This document shows positions 38,296 through 47,994 of a stretch of DNA of 64,000 nt, in pieces (position 1 is the first letter of the stretch; every line of letters begins with the position of its first letter). The position numbers and the translations under genes were made by a program. The notes under the pieces are model-generated. The model searched no databases. It saw only the letters and a list, made by a program, of their open reading frames with translations, and had not been told where the DNA came from. The stretch lies in NCBI RefSeq assembly GCF_000711875.1, contig NZ_JONM01000001.1, positions 62,001 to 126,000 of the forward strand, in the 5' to 3' direction. The stretch comes from Andreprevotia chitinilytica DSM 18519. GTDB lineage: Bacteria > Pseudomonadota > Gammaproteobacteria > Burkholderiales > Chitinibacteraceae.

Positions 38296-38805
38296 TCAAT
38301 GCGACTGCAACTGCAGTGGTTCGCCATTACCCACCTGCCACTGACCGCGCAGTCGCCAATGGTTAGCTGTATCGCCCAGTTCGACATCCCAATGCGTGGG
38401 TGAGAGTGGTTTAACCAATTGACCCGAATAGAGCATCGGTCCTTCGCTCTGCAGTTTCAGATGGGAGTCCTGGCCCGCCATGGTCGGGTGCAACAGGTCG
38501 AGTTGCAACGTACCATCAGCGGCCTTGTTCAGTAGCACGCGGATATTGCGGCCGTCTTCGCTCAGAATCACCTGCGCGGAAATGCCCATTGCAGTGGCGG
38601 CCTTGTCGCGGCCGAGTTCCTGATTGATGGCCTGACCATCGCGATAGTAGTCGTCGTCAACGAGCCCGTCGCTGGTGCGGACGGCGATGTAGAAGGTGTA
38701 AAGGCTGGCAACCACGGCGACGGCGGGGAGCGCCATCAGGAACCACGGCCAGAACATCTTGTACCAAGGGTGTGCAGGAGATGGGGTGGGTATGGCGATA
38801 GGCAT
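38296..38805 (-). CDS. ccoH: FixH/CcoH-family cbb3 oxidase assembly protein
   Basis: A 169-residue protein with one N-terminal membrane helix (WPWFLMALPAVAVVASLYTFY) and a periplasmic beta-rich FixH domain. The motif DGLVDDDYYRDGQAINQ is characteristic of CcoH/FixH. It helps assemble cbb3 oxidase with CcoG, encoded 66 bp upstream. Confidence 0.9.
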   Translation of the reverse strand: MPIAIPTPSPAHPWYKMFWPWFLMALPAVAVVASLYTFYIAVRTSDGLVDDDYYRDGQAINQELGRDKAATAMGISAQVILSEDGRNIRVLLNKAADGTLQLDLLHPTMAGQDSHLKLQSEGPMLYSGQLVKPLSPTHWDVELGDTANHWRLRGQWQVGNGEPLQLQSH

Positions 38806-38871
38806 TGCAGGCTTCCTTCAATGCCCGGCGCTGGGTGGCGCCGGGCTGGTGTTCAAGAGCGTTCGTGTGGT

Positions 38872-40317
38872 TCAGCGGCCGATAAAGCTCGATTTCTCAT
38901 GGGTGACCAGTTTCGGGTCGTCTTCGGCCTGGATCACGAACTGGATGGGGTGGCTGCCCGGGCCGGCATTGGCCGGGTCGGCCTGAACGCGGATGCCAAC
39001 ATCAACCGGTGCATCTGGTGTGACCTTGACGTGCTCGCCGCCTTCCATAATCCATTTCACGCCCGGCAGACCTTCAACGCTCACCTTGTAGCTGTGTGGG
39101 GCCTCGTCGGCGTTCTCGATCTGCAGGCGGTAGCTGTTTTCCAGCCAGCCATTGTCGGCTTCGCGCACTAGCGCGACACGGTCGCGTGACACGTTGACCT
39201 TGATCGGCTGGCGCAACACCAAAGCGGTTGCGGTTGCACCCATGGCGATCAGCAGGACCAGGCTATACATCACCACGCGGGGCCGGGTGATGCGCTTGAT
39301 GATGTCGCGTTCGGTGTATTTGTGCTGAAGCGCGTTGTCGCTGGTGTAGCGGATCAAGCCGCGCGGGTAGCCGACTTTATCCATGACCTCGTCGCAAGCA
39401 TCGATACAGGCGGCACAGCCGATGCACTCGTATTGCAGGCCGTCGCGGATATCGATGCCAACCGGGCAGACCTGCACGCACATGGTGCAGTCAATGCAGT
39501 CGCCCAAGCCTTCGGCCTTGTAGTCGCAGCCTTTCTGACGCCGGCCGCGTTGCTCGCCGCGCTCGGCGTCGTAGCTGATGACCAGTGTATCGGCATCGAA
39601 CATCGCACTTTGGAAGCGAGCGTACGGGCACATATATTTACAGACTTGTTCGCGCAGCCAGCCGGCGTTGCCATAGGTGGCGAAGCCGTAGAACAGTACC
39701 CAGAATGCTTCCCACGGGCCGATGGTGAGGGTGATGGTCTCAGCCCAAAGCGTGCGGATCGGGGTGAAGTAGCCGACGAAGGTGAAGCCGGTCCACAAGG
39801 CGAACACAATCCAGATGGCGTGTTTGATGGTCTTGAGGCGGACCTTGCGGGCCGTGAGCGGACCATGATCAAGCTTCATGCGGGCAGGGCGGTCGCCTTC
39901 GACCCATTTCTCGATCCACAGGAAGATTTCCGTGTAGACCGTCTGTGGACAGGAGTAGCCGCACCAGAGTCGCCCGCCAATCGCCGTCCAGACGAACAAA
40001 CCCAGCGCGCACATCAGCAGGAGGGCGGTGAGGTAGATGAAATCCTGCGGCAGGAAGACGAGGCCGAGGATGTAGAACTTTTGCTCGGCCAGATGGAACA
40101 GCAGGGCCTGGCGGCCGTTGATGGTGGCCCACGGCATGCCGTAGAAGAACAGCTGCGTGGCGAAGACGAAGAAGATGCGCCACTTGTTCCAGAAGCCGTT
40201 GATCCAGCGCGGATACAGCTTCTTGTGCTTGGCGTAGAGCTGGATTTCCTCGTATTCGTCATCCGGCCCGTCTGCGGGGATCACCTTGACGGGGATGTCG
40301 GCCAGTTTCTTGCTCAT
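38872..40317 (-). CDS. ccoG: cbb3 oxidase accessory protein CcoG (FixG)
   Basis: A 481-residue membrane protein with about five helices, two 4Fe-4S motifs (CIDCTMCVQVCP and CIGCAACIDACD near residues 255-305) and a C-terminal immunoglobulin-like FixG domain. CcoG reduces copper for delivery to the oxidase. The ATG at 40317 (MSKKLADIPVKV) is chosen; a TTG 15 bases upstream is less likely. A terminator separates it from ccoP. Confidence 0.94.
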   Translation of the reverse strand: MSKKLADIPVKVIPADGPDDEYEEIQLYAKHKKLYPRWINGFWNKWRIFFVFATQLFFYGMPWATINGRQALLFHLAEQKFYILGLVFLPQDFIYLTALLLMCALGLFVWTAIGGRLWCGYSCPQTVYTEIFLWIEKWVEGDRPARMKLDHGPLTARKVRLKTIKHAIWIVFALWTGFTFVGYFTPIRTLWAETITLTIGPWEAFWVLFYGFATYGNAGWLREQVCKYMCPYARFQSAMFDADTLVISYDAERGEQRGRRQKGCDYKAEGLGDCIDCTMCVQVCPVGIDIRDGLQYECIGCAACIDACDEVMDKVGYPRGLIRYTSDNALQHKYTERDIIKRITRPRVVMYSLVLLIAMGATATALVLRQPIKVNVSRDRVALVREADNGWLENSYRLQIENADEAPHSYKVSVEGLPGVKWIMEGGEHVKVTPDAPVDVGIRVQADPANAGPGSHPIQFVIQAEDDPKLVTHEKSSFIGR

Positions 40318-40409
40318 GATGGGTTCATCCAAAACGGTTTCTTGGAAGGAAAGGAGGTCTTCCCTTTCAACAAACGGCTTGGTCTTGCGTGTTTCGCGGT
40401 GCTATGAGG

Positions 40410-40438
40410 AAAAACGGGCGGGATATGCATCCCGCCCG
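40410..40438 (-). terminator. Intrinsic terminator or attenuator after ccoP
   Basis: A 10-bp GC-rich perfect stem (CGGGCGGGAT with ATCCCGCCCG) and 4-base loop, followed on the minus strand by TTTTT. It lies 32 bp after ccoP and 92 bp before ccoG, so it may lower ccoG-ccoH expression relative to ccoNOQP. Confidence 0.85.
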
Positions 40439-40470
40439 ATCCATGCCTGCATGGGCAGACCATCTGGTTC

Positions 40471-41388
40471 TTATTTGGTTTCGCTGTGCGAGAGGCTGTA
40501 CACGTAGCCGGCCAGCACATGTACCTTGCCGTCGCCGAGGAAGTCCTTCCACGCCGGCATCACATTATTGCGGCCGTTAGTGATGGTTTCGATGATGGTC
40601 GATTCCGCCTTGCCATACAGCCACACTTTGCTGGGGTGGGTCAGGTTGGGAGCACCAACGTCTTGATTGCCATGCCCGTCCGGGCCGTGACAGGCCGCGC
40701 AAACCTGGGCAAATGTGGCCGCGCCCCGTGTCGCACGCGCATCATTGAAGTTGTTCCCGGAGATCTTCAACACGTAGTTGGCGACGTCCTTGACCTTTTC
40801 TTCGCCAAACGCAGCGCCAAACGCCGGCATCTGACCGTGGCGCCCGCCGCTGATGGTTTCCACGATCTTTTCCGGGCTGCCGCCATACATCCAGTCATGG
40901 TTGACCAGGTTCGGAAAGCCCTTTGCACCGCGACCATCCGAGCCGTGGCACTGGATGCAATAGGTGTAGAACAGGCGCTTGCCCATGGCATGGGCTTCCT
41001 GATCCTTCGCCACATCCGGCACCGGCATCGCCAGGAACTTGTTATAAAGCGGGCCGTACTTGTTGTCCGCCTTGGTGACTTCCTTTTGGTACTGACCGCC
41101 AGATGACCAACCCCAGGCATTGCCGAACACCACCAGACCCGGATAGACCACCAGATAGCCGACTGCAAACACAATGGTCAGAAAGAACAAGCCCACCCAC
41201 CAGCCCGGCAGCGGGTTGTTGTATTCCTGCAAGTCTCCATCCCAGGTGTGGTGAAGCACTTGGGCCTGCTCGCCTTTCTTGAGCTTGAGCACCATCTGGC
41301 TTTTCAGTACGTAAGCCAGCCAAATCAGCGAGGCGATCACGATAACCGCGATGAAAACGCCCCAGAAACCGCTGTAGAAATCTGTCAT
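40471..41388 (-). CDS. ccoP: cbb3-type cytochrome c oxidase subunit III (diheme CcoP)
   Basis: A 305-residue membrane-anchored cytochrome with one or two N-terminal helices and two c-heme sites, CIQCH near residue 139 and CAACH near residue 223. It passes electrons to CcoO and CcoN. Start ATG at 41388, 23 bp after ccoQ. Confidence 0.95.
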   Translation of the reverse strand: MTDFYSGFWGVFIAVIVIASLIWLAYVLKSQMVLKLKKGEQAQVLHHTWDGDLQEYNNPLPGWWVGLFFLTIVFAVGYLVVYPGLVVFGNAWGWSSGGQYQKEVTKADNKYGPLYNKFLAMPVPDVAKDQEAHAMGKRLFYTYCIQCHGSDGRGAKGFPNLVNHDWMYGGSPEKIVETISGGRHGQMPAFGAAFGEEKVKDVANYVLKISGNNFNDARATRGAATFAQVCAACHGPDGHGNQDVGAPNLTHPSKVWLYGKAESTIIETITNGRNNVMPAWKDFLGDGKVHVLAGYVYSLSHSETK

Positions 41389-41411
41389 TTCATAGTTCTC
41401 CGCAAGGCGCG

Positions 41412-41582
41412 TCAGGACGATTGCTTGGGTGTATGCGGCGTATCGTCGTCGAGGATCGGCGCGTTGGCCGCCTCATCGAACCCCTCACGGCTACGCTTGC
41501 CATAGGCCCACACACAGATGGCGACGAAGCAGATGAAGCCCGCCAGCGTGACCACAATGCGAAAAATATCCTGAAGCTCCAT
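41412..41582 (-). CDS. ccoQ: cbb3 oxidase subunit CcoQ
   Basis: A 56-codon gene between ccoO and ccoP. It encodes one membrane helix (FRIVVTLAGFICFVAICVWAY) followed by the basic-acidic tail GKRSREGFDEAA, which is the usual CcoQ pattern. CcoQ stabilises the oxidase. Start ATG at 41582, three bases after the ccoO stop. Confidence 0.88.
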   Translation of the reverse strand: MELQDIFRIVVTLAGFICFVAICVWAYGKRSREGFDEAANAPILDDDTPHTPKQSS

Positions 41583-41585
41583 GAT

Positions 41586-42200
41586 TTATCTCTTGTTCTT
41601 CAGTGCCAGACCCAAACCTTGCAGATAGGCGATGACGGCATCCATTTCGGTCTTGCCTTCTACATCCTTCGTTGCAGTGGCGATCTCGGCATCGGTATAG
41701 GGCACGCCAACCGTACGTAAGGCTCGCATCTTGGCCGGCAGCGATTCGCCATCGACCTTGTTGGCAGCCAGCCACGGGAACGACGGCATGACAGACTCCG
41801 GCACCACGTCTTGCGGGTGCATCAAGTGCGTGCGATGCCATTCATCCGAATAACGACCGCCAACGCGCGCCAGATCCGGGCCAGTGCGCTTGGAGCCCCA
41901 CAGGAAGGGGTGGTCGTAGACCGATTCGCCAGCCACCGAGTAGTGACCATAACGTTCGGTTTCGGCGCGGAACGGGCGAATCATCTGCGAGTGGCAGTTG
42001 TAGCAGCCTTCACGCAGGTAAATATCGCGGCCGGCCAGCTGTAGCGCCGGGTAGGGCTTGACACCCGCGATGGGCTGCGTGACCGATTTGGAGAACATCA
42101 GTGGCAGGATTTCGACGAACATCGCCACGCTGACGGTGAGGATCGTCAGCACGATCAACCACGCCACGTTTTCTTCAATGAGTTTCTGAACTTTATCCAT
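41586..42200 (-). CDS. ccoO: cbb3-type cytochrome c oxidase subunit II (monoheme CcoO)
   Basis: A 204-residue protein with one N-terminal helix and a single c-heme motif CYNCH near residue 65, followed by [17 protein letters not shown], which is nearly invariant in CcoO. The ATG at 42200 ([11 protein letters not shown]) is preceded by GGAAGAAG. Confidence 0.96.
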   Translation of the reverse strand: MDKVQKLIEENVAWLIVLTILTVSVAMFVEILPLMFSKSVTQPIAGVKPYPALQLAGRDIYLREGCYNCHSQMIRPFRAETERYGHYSVAGESVYDHPFLWGSKRTGPDLARVGGRYSDEWHRTHLMHPQDVVPESVMPSFPWLAANKVDGESLPAKMRALRTVGVPYTDAEIATATKDVEGKTEMDAVIAYLQGLGLALKNKR

Positions 42201-42247
42201 GTTTTCTTCTTCCGATTTGCCTTGAACGCGGGGCCATGTGCACGGGA

Positions 42248-43669
42248 TTAGGCGTGAGCGGCCACGGCCGGAATCTGGGCATCCACCGCTTTGCCTTCGG
42301 CAATGGTGCGCAGCACGTTGTAGAGCATCAGGACCATGCCGCCGAAGTAGCACAGACCGCCAAGGACACGGATGAAGTAGTACGGATGGGTGGCCTTGAC
42401 CGCGTCAATGAAGGCGTAGGTCAGCGTGCCGTCCGGGTTCACTGCACGCCACATCAGGCCTTGCGTCACGCCGGCAATCCACATCGACGAGATGTAGAGC
42501 ACCACGCCCAGCGTTGCCATCCAGAAGTGCACTTCGATCAACTTGATCGAGTACATCTGCTCGCGGTTGAACAGGCGCGGAATCAGGTAATAGATCGAAC
42601 CGATGGTGATCATTGCCACCCAGCCCAGCGCGCCGGAGTGAACGTGGCCGATGGTCCAGTCGGTGTAATGCGAGAGCGCATTGACGGTCTTGATCGCCAT
42701 CATCGGGCCTTCGAAGGTCGACATGCCGTAGAAGGAGAGGGCGGTGATCAGGAACTTGAGGATCGGATCGGTACGCAGCTTATGCCATGCGCCGGAGAGG
42801 GTCATGATGCCGTTGATCATGCCGCCCCAGCTCGGTGCCAGCAGGATCAGCGAGAACACCATGCCGAGCGACTGGGTCCAGTCCGGCAGCGCGGTGTAGT
42901 GCAGATGGTGCGGGCCGGCCCACATGTAGGTGAAGATCAGCGCCCAGAAGTGGACGACCGACAGGCGATACGAATAGATCGGGCGGCCGGCTTGCTTGGG
43001 CACGAAGTAATACATCATGCCGAGGAAGCCCGCGGTCAGGAAGAAGCCCACCGCGTTGTGGCCGTACCACCATTGCACCATCGCATCGACGGCGCCGGAG
43101 TAGACCGAGTAGGACTTCCACATCGAAACCGGAATGAAGGCGCTGTTGACGATGTGCAGCAGAGCCACAGCGAGAATGAAGCCGCCATAGAACCAGTTCG
43201 CCACGTAGATGTGCTTGACCTTGCGCTTGGCCAGCGTGCCGAAGAACAGCACTGCATAAGCCACCCAGACGATCGCCAGCAATACCTTGATCGGCCATTC
43301 CATCTCGGCGTATTCCTTGTTGAAGGTAATACCGAGCGGGTACGTGATGATCACGGAAACGATGACCGCCTGGTAACCCCAGAATACGAAGGCGGCGAGT
43401 TTGTCCGAGAGTAGCCGGACATTACAGGTGCGCTGCACGACATACAGCGAGGTGGCCATCAGGCCGCAACCACCAAAAGCGAAGATCACGCCGCTGGTGT
43501 GCAGCGCGCGCAGGCGGCCGAAGTGGAAGTAGGGGCCGACGTTGAGTTCGGGCCAGACGAGTTGGGCTGCGATAAGCACCCCAACCAGCATGCCGACAAT
43601 GCCCCAGACGACTGTCATAAGGGCGAATTGCCGCACCACTTTGTAATTGTATGTGGCTTGGTTTTCCAT
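42248..43669 (-). CDS. ccoN: cbb3-type cytochrome c oxidase subunit I (CcoN)
   Basis: The 473-residue catalytic subunit of the high-affinity terminal oxidase, with about 12 helices. The low-spin heme histidine lies in [15 protein letters not shown], and the binuclear-centre region includes [20 protein letters not shown] ribosome site precedes the ATG at 43669. An FNR box lies upstream, so the operon should be induced at low oxygen. Confidence 0.96.
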   Translation of the reverse strand: MENQATYNYKVVRQFALMTVVWGIVGMLVGVLIAAQLVWPELNVGPYFHFGRLRALHTSGVIFAFGGCGLMATSLYVVQRTCNVRLLSDKLAAFVFWGYQAVIVSVIITYPLGITFNKEYAEMEWPIKVLLAIVWVAYAVLFFGTLAKRKVKHIYVANWFYGGFILAVALLHIVNSAFIPVSMWKSYSVYSGAVDAMVQWWYGHNAVGFFLTAGFLGMMYYFVPKQAGRPIYSYRLSVVHFWALIFTYMWAGPHHLHYTALPDWTQSLGMVFSLILLAPSWGGMINGIMTLSGAWHKLRTDPILKFLITALSFYGMSTFEGPMMAIKTVNALSHYTDWTIGHVHSGALGWVAMITIGSIYYLIPRLFNREQMYSIKLIEVHFWMATLGVVLYISSMWIAGVTQGLMWRAVNPDGTLTYAFIDAVKATHPYYFIRVLGGLCYFGGMVLMLYNVLRTIAEGKAVDAQIPAVAAHA

Positions 43670-43811
43670 AAAAAAGCTCCGATAGCGCTCCGAAACTGAA
43701 AAAAGTGTGTGCTTGGGGTCTGAAGCCGGCGTCACGCGCCATGCGGCCCAAAAAAGCGTTCCCTTGTCGGAGAGGGAGTCCGGACAAGGGCAAGTAATAG
43801 GATGCGTCGGC

Positions 43812-43853
43812 AAATTAGCGCACCGAAATGGGTGCGGGTTTGATGCGAATCAA
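43812..43853 (-). promoter_or_regulatory. FNR/ANR-dependent promoter of ccoNOQP
   Basis: TTGAT-GCGA-ATCAA at 43840-43853 is a perfect FNR consensus. On the minus strand, TAATTT (43812-43817) is placed so that the box is centred near -41.5 of a start at about 43805, the class II activator position. Confidence 0.85.
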
Positions 43854-43877
43854 GCCAAGCCGAAGCCGGCGTGCATT

Positions 43878-44087
43878 TTACCGTTCGTCAGCCGGCGAGT
43901 CAGGTGTTTTTTGTGTTTCGGCGCTGTTTTGCGCTTCTTTGTGCGGTGCATCATCGTCCTGCAAGATTCTGTAAGCAGGTCCTTCCAGATCCTCGAATTG
44001 ACCGCTACGCACACACCACCAGAACACGGCACCAATCAGGAAAGCGAGTAAAACGGATAATGGAATGAGTAGATACAGACTTTCCAT
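43878..44087 (-). CDS. ccoS: cbb3 oxidase maturation protein CcoS
   Basis: A 69-residue protein with one helix (YLLIPLSVLLAFLIGAVFWW) and the segment SGQFEDLEGPAYRILQDDD, diagnostic of CcoS. It is required for cofactor insertion in cbb3 oxidase. The ATG at 44087 gives the usual MESLYLLIP start; a GTG at 44093 overlapping the ccoI stop (GTGA) is an alternative. Confidence 0.9.
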   Translation of the reverse strand: MESLYLLIPLSVLLAFLIGAVFWWCVRSGQFEDLEGPAYRILQDDDAPHKEAQNSAETQKTPDSPADER

Positions 44088-44089
44088 AA

Positions 44090-46516
44090 TCACGTTTTCC
44101 CGTATCCGGTTAGCCGGAGCGCATTGACAACCACAATAAATGAACTAGTGGCCATGCCGAGGCTGGCGAGCCAGGGCGTGACCAAGCCAGCTAACGCGAG
44201 CGGTAAGGCGATCAGGTTGTAGCCTAATGCCCAAGCAAGGTTCTGTCGAATTACCCGACGAGTGGCTGTCGAGGTGCGCAATGCTTCGCTGATGCGTACC
44301 AGCTGGTTATCGAGCAGGATGGCATCGCCGCTGGATTGGGCGATATCCACACCCGCTCCCATCGCGATGGAAACATTCGCGGCCGCCAGCACCGGTGCAT
44401 CGTTGACGCCATCCCCCACCATCAGCACGCGGGCGCCACTCGCTTGCAACTGCTTCAGATAAGCCAGCTTGTCTTGCGGGGTGGCTTCGCTGTGCACGTC
44501 GTCAATGCCCAAGGTTTGAGCGATTGGGGTGGCATTCGCAGCGCGGTCGCCGCTCAGCAAGTGCACTTTGAGGCCGGATGCCTGTAGCGTCGCGATGGCC
44601 TGTTTGGCATCGGGGCGAAGCGTGTCGCCCAGCCGGAAAGCGGCAAGCCATTCATGTTGGGTCGCCAGTACGATCCATCCGTCACCAGCCAGCGCTGGAC
44701 GTGGCGCGGCGCAATGGTCGGCTACAAAATCGATATGTCCGATTGCGTGGCGCATGCCATCGATGTCGCCAGTCAGGCCACCGCCTGGGGTGTTGATGAC
44801 ATTGTGTGCGGTGTAAGTGGTTGCGCCATCGAACGCGCTTGCCAGCGGGTGTTCGGATGCAGCCTCCAGCGCTGTTGCAAGTGCGCGAGCCTGTTCGATA
44901 GCCATTGCCAGTGGCAAGGCTTCGACGACGTGCGGCTCGCCTAGGGTCAGTGTGCCGGTCTTGTCGAAGACCACGTCAGTGACATTTGCCAGCGATTCCA
45001 GCGCATGACCGCGCGTCACCAATAGCCCGCGTTGCGCCAGTCGCCCAGTTGCCGCCGTGAGCGCAACCGGCGTCGCCAGAGAGAGCGCACAGGGGCAAGA
45101 GATGACCAGCACCGCTACCATGATGGGCAGCGCGTGCGCCGGGTCGTGCCAGTGCCAGAACAGCCACGCGGCTGCGGCGACGGCCAAGAGCGTTGCCACG
45201 AACCAGCCGGCAATTCGATCCGCCTGGCGGGCAAGCCGGGGTTTCTCTGCCAAGGCGCGATCAAGCAAGCGGACGATGCCGGCCAAGCGTGTGCCTTCAC
45301 CAACCTGCTCGATGCTGACGATCAGCGGCGAGACCTGGTTGCTGCTGCCCCCGGTGACCGTCGAGCCTACGTGCTTGGCGACGGGGCGGCTCTCGCCGGT
45401 GAGCAAGGCTTCGTTCGTGGTGCTGGTGCCTTCCAGCACAAGGCCATCGGCCGGGAAGGTTTCGCCAGCCTTCACCAGCACGACGTCACCGGGTTTGAGG
45501 CTGCTGACCGTTGCCTCCCGGCTGGTCCGCTCCGTTGGCCAGGCAGGTAAATGGTGGGCGAATGCTGGCGCCAAACGCACCAGCTGTTCCAACGCGGCTC
45601 CGGCGCGTTGCCGTGCGCCTTGCTCAAGGTAGCGGCCGCCAAGCAGCAGGAAGACAAACATCGAAACCGAATCGAAATAGATTGCGCCGTGACCGGTAAA
45701 CAGCGCATGCACGCTGGCGGCAAAGGCGGAGATCACACCGATGCTCACTGGCAGATCCATGCCCGTCCGACCTTGCTTGAGATCGCGCCAGGCGGACTGG
45801 TAGAACGGCCAGCTGCTGTAGAGCGCAACCGGCAGCGTCATCAGGAAACTGGCCCAATGCAGTAGCGTGAGCCATTGCGGGTCGATATCGCCAGCTGGGG
45901 CCAGGTAGACCGGCACGGCAAACATCATCACCTGCATCATCGACAAGCCAGCGATCCACAACCGCAATAGCGACGATTTGCGCGCTTTCTGCTGGGCCGC
46001 TTCTTGGCGGGCCTGATCATAGGGATGGGCGCGATAGCCGGTTGCCGCGATGGCCTGCAGGATGGCCGACAGATGCGTTCTGGATTCGTCCCAGCGCACC
46101 CGTGCCCGATGCGTGGTGTAGTTGATCGATACCGCCAGCACACCGGGCTGACGGGAGATGTGACGCTCGTTGAGCCAGATGCAGGCGGCGCAGGTGATGC
46201 CTTCGATCAGCAGCGCCGCTTCGCGGATATCGGCCTCTTCCACGTAGACAAAGCTATGCTGCAGTTGCGGGTCGTCATACAGCTGCAACTGTTGTTGCAA
46301 TTCGTCCGGCAAGGGTTGTGCGCGATGAGCTGGGCGCTCGCGTTGTGTGTAGTAGTCGTCAAGGCCGGCGTCGATGATGCTTTGCGCCACCGCCTGGCAG
46401 CCGGCGCAGCAAGTGGCCTGCTCGATTTGACGATAGCGGACGGGAAAAACCGGGGACTCTGGAACAGGTTCGCCGCAATGAAAACAGCGCGCAGCGGCGG
46501 CAGGTGTAGCAATCAT
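44090..46516 (-). CDS. ccoI: Copper-translocating P1B-type ATPase CcoI (FixI)
   Basis: An 808-residue copper ATPase. N-terminal CFHCG and CCAGC cysteines and the heavy-metal motif TCAACIW are followed by eight helices with the CPC transport site (SCPCALSLATP), the phosphorylation loop DKTGTLT and the hinge VGDGVNDAPVL. CcoI supplies copper for cbb3 oxidase maturation. It overlaps ccoS and heads the minus-strand cco cluster. Confidence 0.94.
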   Translation of the reverse strand: MIATPAAAARCFHCGEPVPESPVFPVRYRQIEQATCCAGCQAVAQSIIDAGLDDYYTQRERPAHRAQPLPDELQQQLQLYDDPQLQHSFVYVEEADIREAALLIEGITCAACIWLNERHISRQPGVLAVSINYTTHRARVRWDESRTHLSAILQAIAATGYRAHPYDQARQEAAQQKARKSSLLRLWIAGLSMMQVMMFAVPVYLAPAGDIDPQWLTLLHWASFLMTLPVALYSSWPFYQSAWRDLKQGRTGMDLPVSIGVISAFAASVHALFTGHGAIYFDSVSMFVFLLLGGRYLEQGARQRAGAALEQLVRLAPAFAHHLPAWPTERTSREATVSSLKPGDVVLVKAGETFPADGLVLEGTSTTNEALLTGESRPVAKHVGSTVTGGSSNQVSPLIVSIEQVGEGTRLAGIVRLLDRALAEKPRLARQADRIAGWFVATLLAVAAAAWLFWHWHDPAHALPIMVAVLVISCPCALSLATPVALTAATGRLAQRGLLVTRGHALESLANVTDVVFDKTGTLTLGEPHVVEALPLAMAIEQARALATALEAASEHPLASAFDGATTYTAHNVINTPGGGLTGDIDGMRHAIGHIDFVADHCAAPRPALAGDGWIVLATQHEWLAAFRLGDTLRPDAKQAIATLQASGLKVHLLSGDRAANATPIAQTLGIDDVHSEATPQDKLAYLKQLQASGARVLMVGDGVNDAPVLAAANVSIAMGAGVDIAQSSGDAILLDNQLVRISEALRTSTATRRVIRQNLAWALGYNLIALPLALAGLVTPWLASLGMATSSFIVVVNALRLTGYGKT

Positions 46517-46606
46517 GTGCGCATTTTACCGGCCAAACTGTAAGAATGCTTGCCCGCAACGTTTGTTTTGCCTAGATTTGCAGGCAGAAGCCACATGGGG
46601 AAGACC

Positions 46607-47050
46607 ATGAAATTGTTATTCAGTATCACATTCGGTATTGCGTTTTTGCTGGTTGCGGCGAGTTCTCAAGCCGAAATCTACAAATGGAAAGACGATAACG
46701 GCAATTGGCACTATTCGGATCAACCGCCGGCTGGTGCGCAAAAGAAAAAGGCATCCGTGGTGAATACCAAGGATCTGCCGGTCAGCTCGTTATCTGGTTA
46801 CAAGCGCAAGACTGACGATGCGAAAGCATCCGGTGCAGCATCAGCGCCGGCCGTTGCGAATGAGGCGGCCAAGAAGAAGGTCAACGAACAAGCCTGCCAA
46901 GCAGCCAGAACGCGCCTGAGTTTCTTGCAAAACGCGACGCAGATGAGAAGCACCAACGAAAAAGGCGAACTTGAATTCTTGCCGGCAGAAAAGAAGCAAG
47001 AGGAAATCGCCAAAGCCCAGAAAGATATCGCGGATAACTGCGGACAATAA
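46607..47050 (+). CDS. DUF4124 domain-containing secreted protein
   Basis: A 147-residue protein with a signal peptide (MKLLFSITFGIAFLLVAASSQA) and an immediate DUF4124 domain, EIYKWKDDNGNWHYSDQPP, common in periplasmic proteins of beta- and gammaproteobacteria. The rest is a charged, probably coiled-coil tail. Function unknown. The ATG at 46607 follows GGGGAAG; an ATG 12 bases upstream is possible. Confidence 0.82.
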   Translation: MKLLFSITFGIAFLLVAASSQAEIYKWKDDNGNWHYSDQPPAGAQKKKASVVNTKDLPVSSLSGYKRKTDDAKASGAASAPAVANEAAKKKVNEQACQAARTRLSFLQNATQMRSTNEKGELEFLPAEKKQEEIAKAQKDIADNCGQ

Positions 47051-47081
47051 CGACGACGTTTCCGATGACATTTCCGTAGCG

Positions 47082-47115
47082 AATAAAAAACCGGCCATCA
47101 AGCCGGTTTTTTATT
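47082..47115. terminator. Bidirectional terminator
   Basis: A 14-bp stem (AATAAAAAACCGGC with GCCGGTTTTTTATT) around CATCAA, between the DUF4124 gene and the converging rnfH-like gene. It serves both directions. Confidence 0.88.
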
Positions 47116-47150
47116 GCGGGTAAGTAGCCCGAATGGCTGCGGTGCCCAGC

Positions 47151-47486
47151 TCAGCGGCCCAATGCTCTGCGCGCTTTTTTCACGGTTCGGTCTTCAACGA
47201 CCCGTCGCTGGCGGACTTCTTTCGGGTCCGCGATCAGCGGGCGATAAATTTCCACGCGATCCTGATCCCGCAACACCGCATCCGGCTTCACTGCGCGCGA
47301 AAAAATGCCGATTTTGTTGCGCGTGAGGTCGATTTCCGGAAACAGCGCCAGCAAGCCTGAGCGGTGGATTGCCTCGGATGCTGTCGTTCCTGCAGGTAAA
47401 CGAAGCTGTACCAGTTTCTGCTGCGCGGGCGTTGCGTAGACGACTTCGACCGTGATCTCGTCCGGGGTGACGGATTGATCAACCAT
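47151..47486 (-). CDS. RnfH family (UPF0125) ubiquitin-like protein
   Basis: A 111-residue beta-grasp protein of the RnfH/RatB family: ITVEVVYATPAQQKLVQL and IGIFSRAVKPDAVLRDQDRVEIYRPL (in part GIFSRAVKPDAVL) are typical. It overlaps ratA by eight bases, the conserved ratA-ratB order. Its biochemical role is unknown; no Rnf complex genes are nearby. Confidence 0.88.
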   Translation of the reverse strand: MVDQSVTPDEITVEVVYATPAQQKLVQLRLPAGTTASEAIHRSGLLALFPEIDLTRNKIGIFSRAVKPDAVLRDQDRVEIYRPLIADPKEVRQRRVVEDRTVKKARRALGR

Positions 47487-47907
47487 GGCGGCGATCCGCT
47501 TCCTTGATAAAGCAATCGACAAAGGTGCCGGTGATCTTGCCGAAGACCGGCCCGATCAGCGTTTCAAGCGTGCGGCTCTGGAATTGGTAATCCAGTTCGA
47601 ACTCGACCTTGCATGCGTCGTCCATCAGCGGTGTGAAGCGCCAGATGCCCTCGAAATGCTGGAACGGGCCGTCGACCAGCTCCATGTCGATCGTCTGTCC
47701 TTCGGTGCGATTGCGCGTACGGAAGTACGATTTGACCTTGAGAAAATCGATCCGCACCGTGGCTTCCAGCGTGTTCTCGCCGCGCTCGTGCACCTCAACA
47801 CCGCCGCACCAGGGCAGGAATTTGGGGTAGTCCTCGACCGCATCCACCAGCGCCATCATTTTTGCGGCGGAGTGGGTGACAAGAACGGTCTTGTGGATCG
47901 ACTGCAT
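47479..47907 (-). CDS. ratA: RatA/Coq10-type START-domain protein
   Basis: A 142-residue SRPBCC-fold protein. VLVTHSAAKMMALVDAVEDYPKFLPW opens the Coq10-like domain (in part DAVEDYPKFLPWC). E. coli RatA was described as inhibiting 70S ribosome association, while eukaryotic homologues bind coenzyme Q; either role may apply. It overlaps the rnfH-like gene and diverges from dnaB. Confidence 0.88.
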   Translation of the reverse strand: MQSIHKTVLVTHSAAKMMALVDAVEDYPKFLPWCGGVEVHERGENTLEATVRIDFLKVKSYFRTRNRTEGQTIDMELVDGPFQHFEGIWRFTPLMDDACKVEFELDYQFQSRTLETLIGPVFGKITGTFVDCFIKEADRRHG

Positions 47908-47994
47908 AGGCTTGGTAGGGGATCAGCGTGACGGCTTGGCAGGTAAAAGCAGCTAGAATATGCGACTTTCCCTGTACAGAAGCCAGTTCGGAAA

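Noticed and set aside
42236-43414. 392-codon open frame antisense to ccoN
   Set aside because: Low-complexity His/Arg-rich translation typical of shadows; ccoN is certain.
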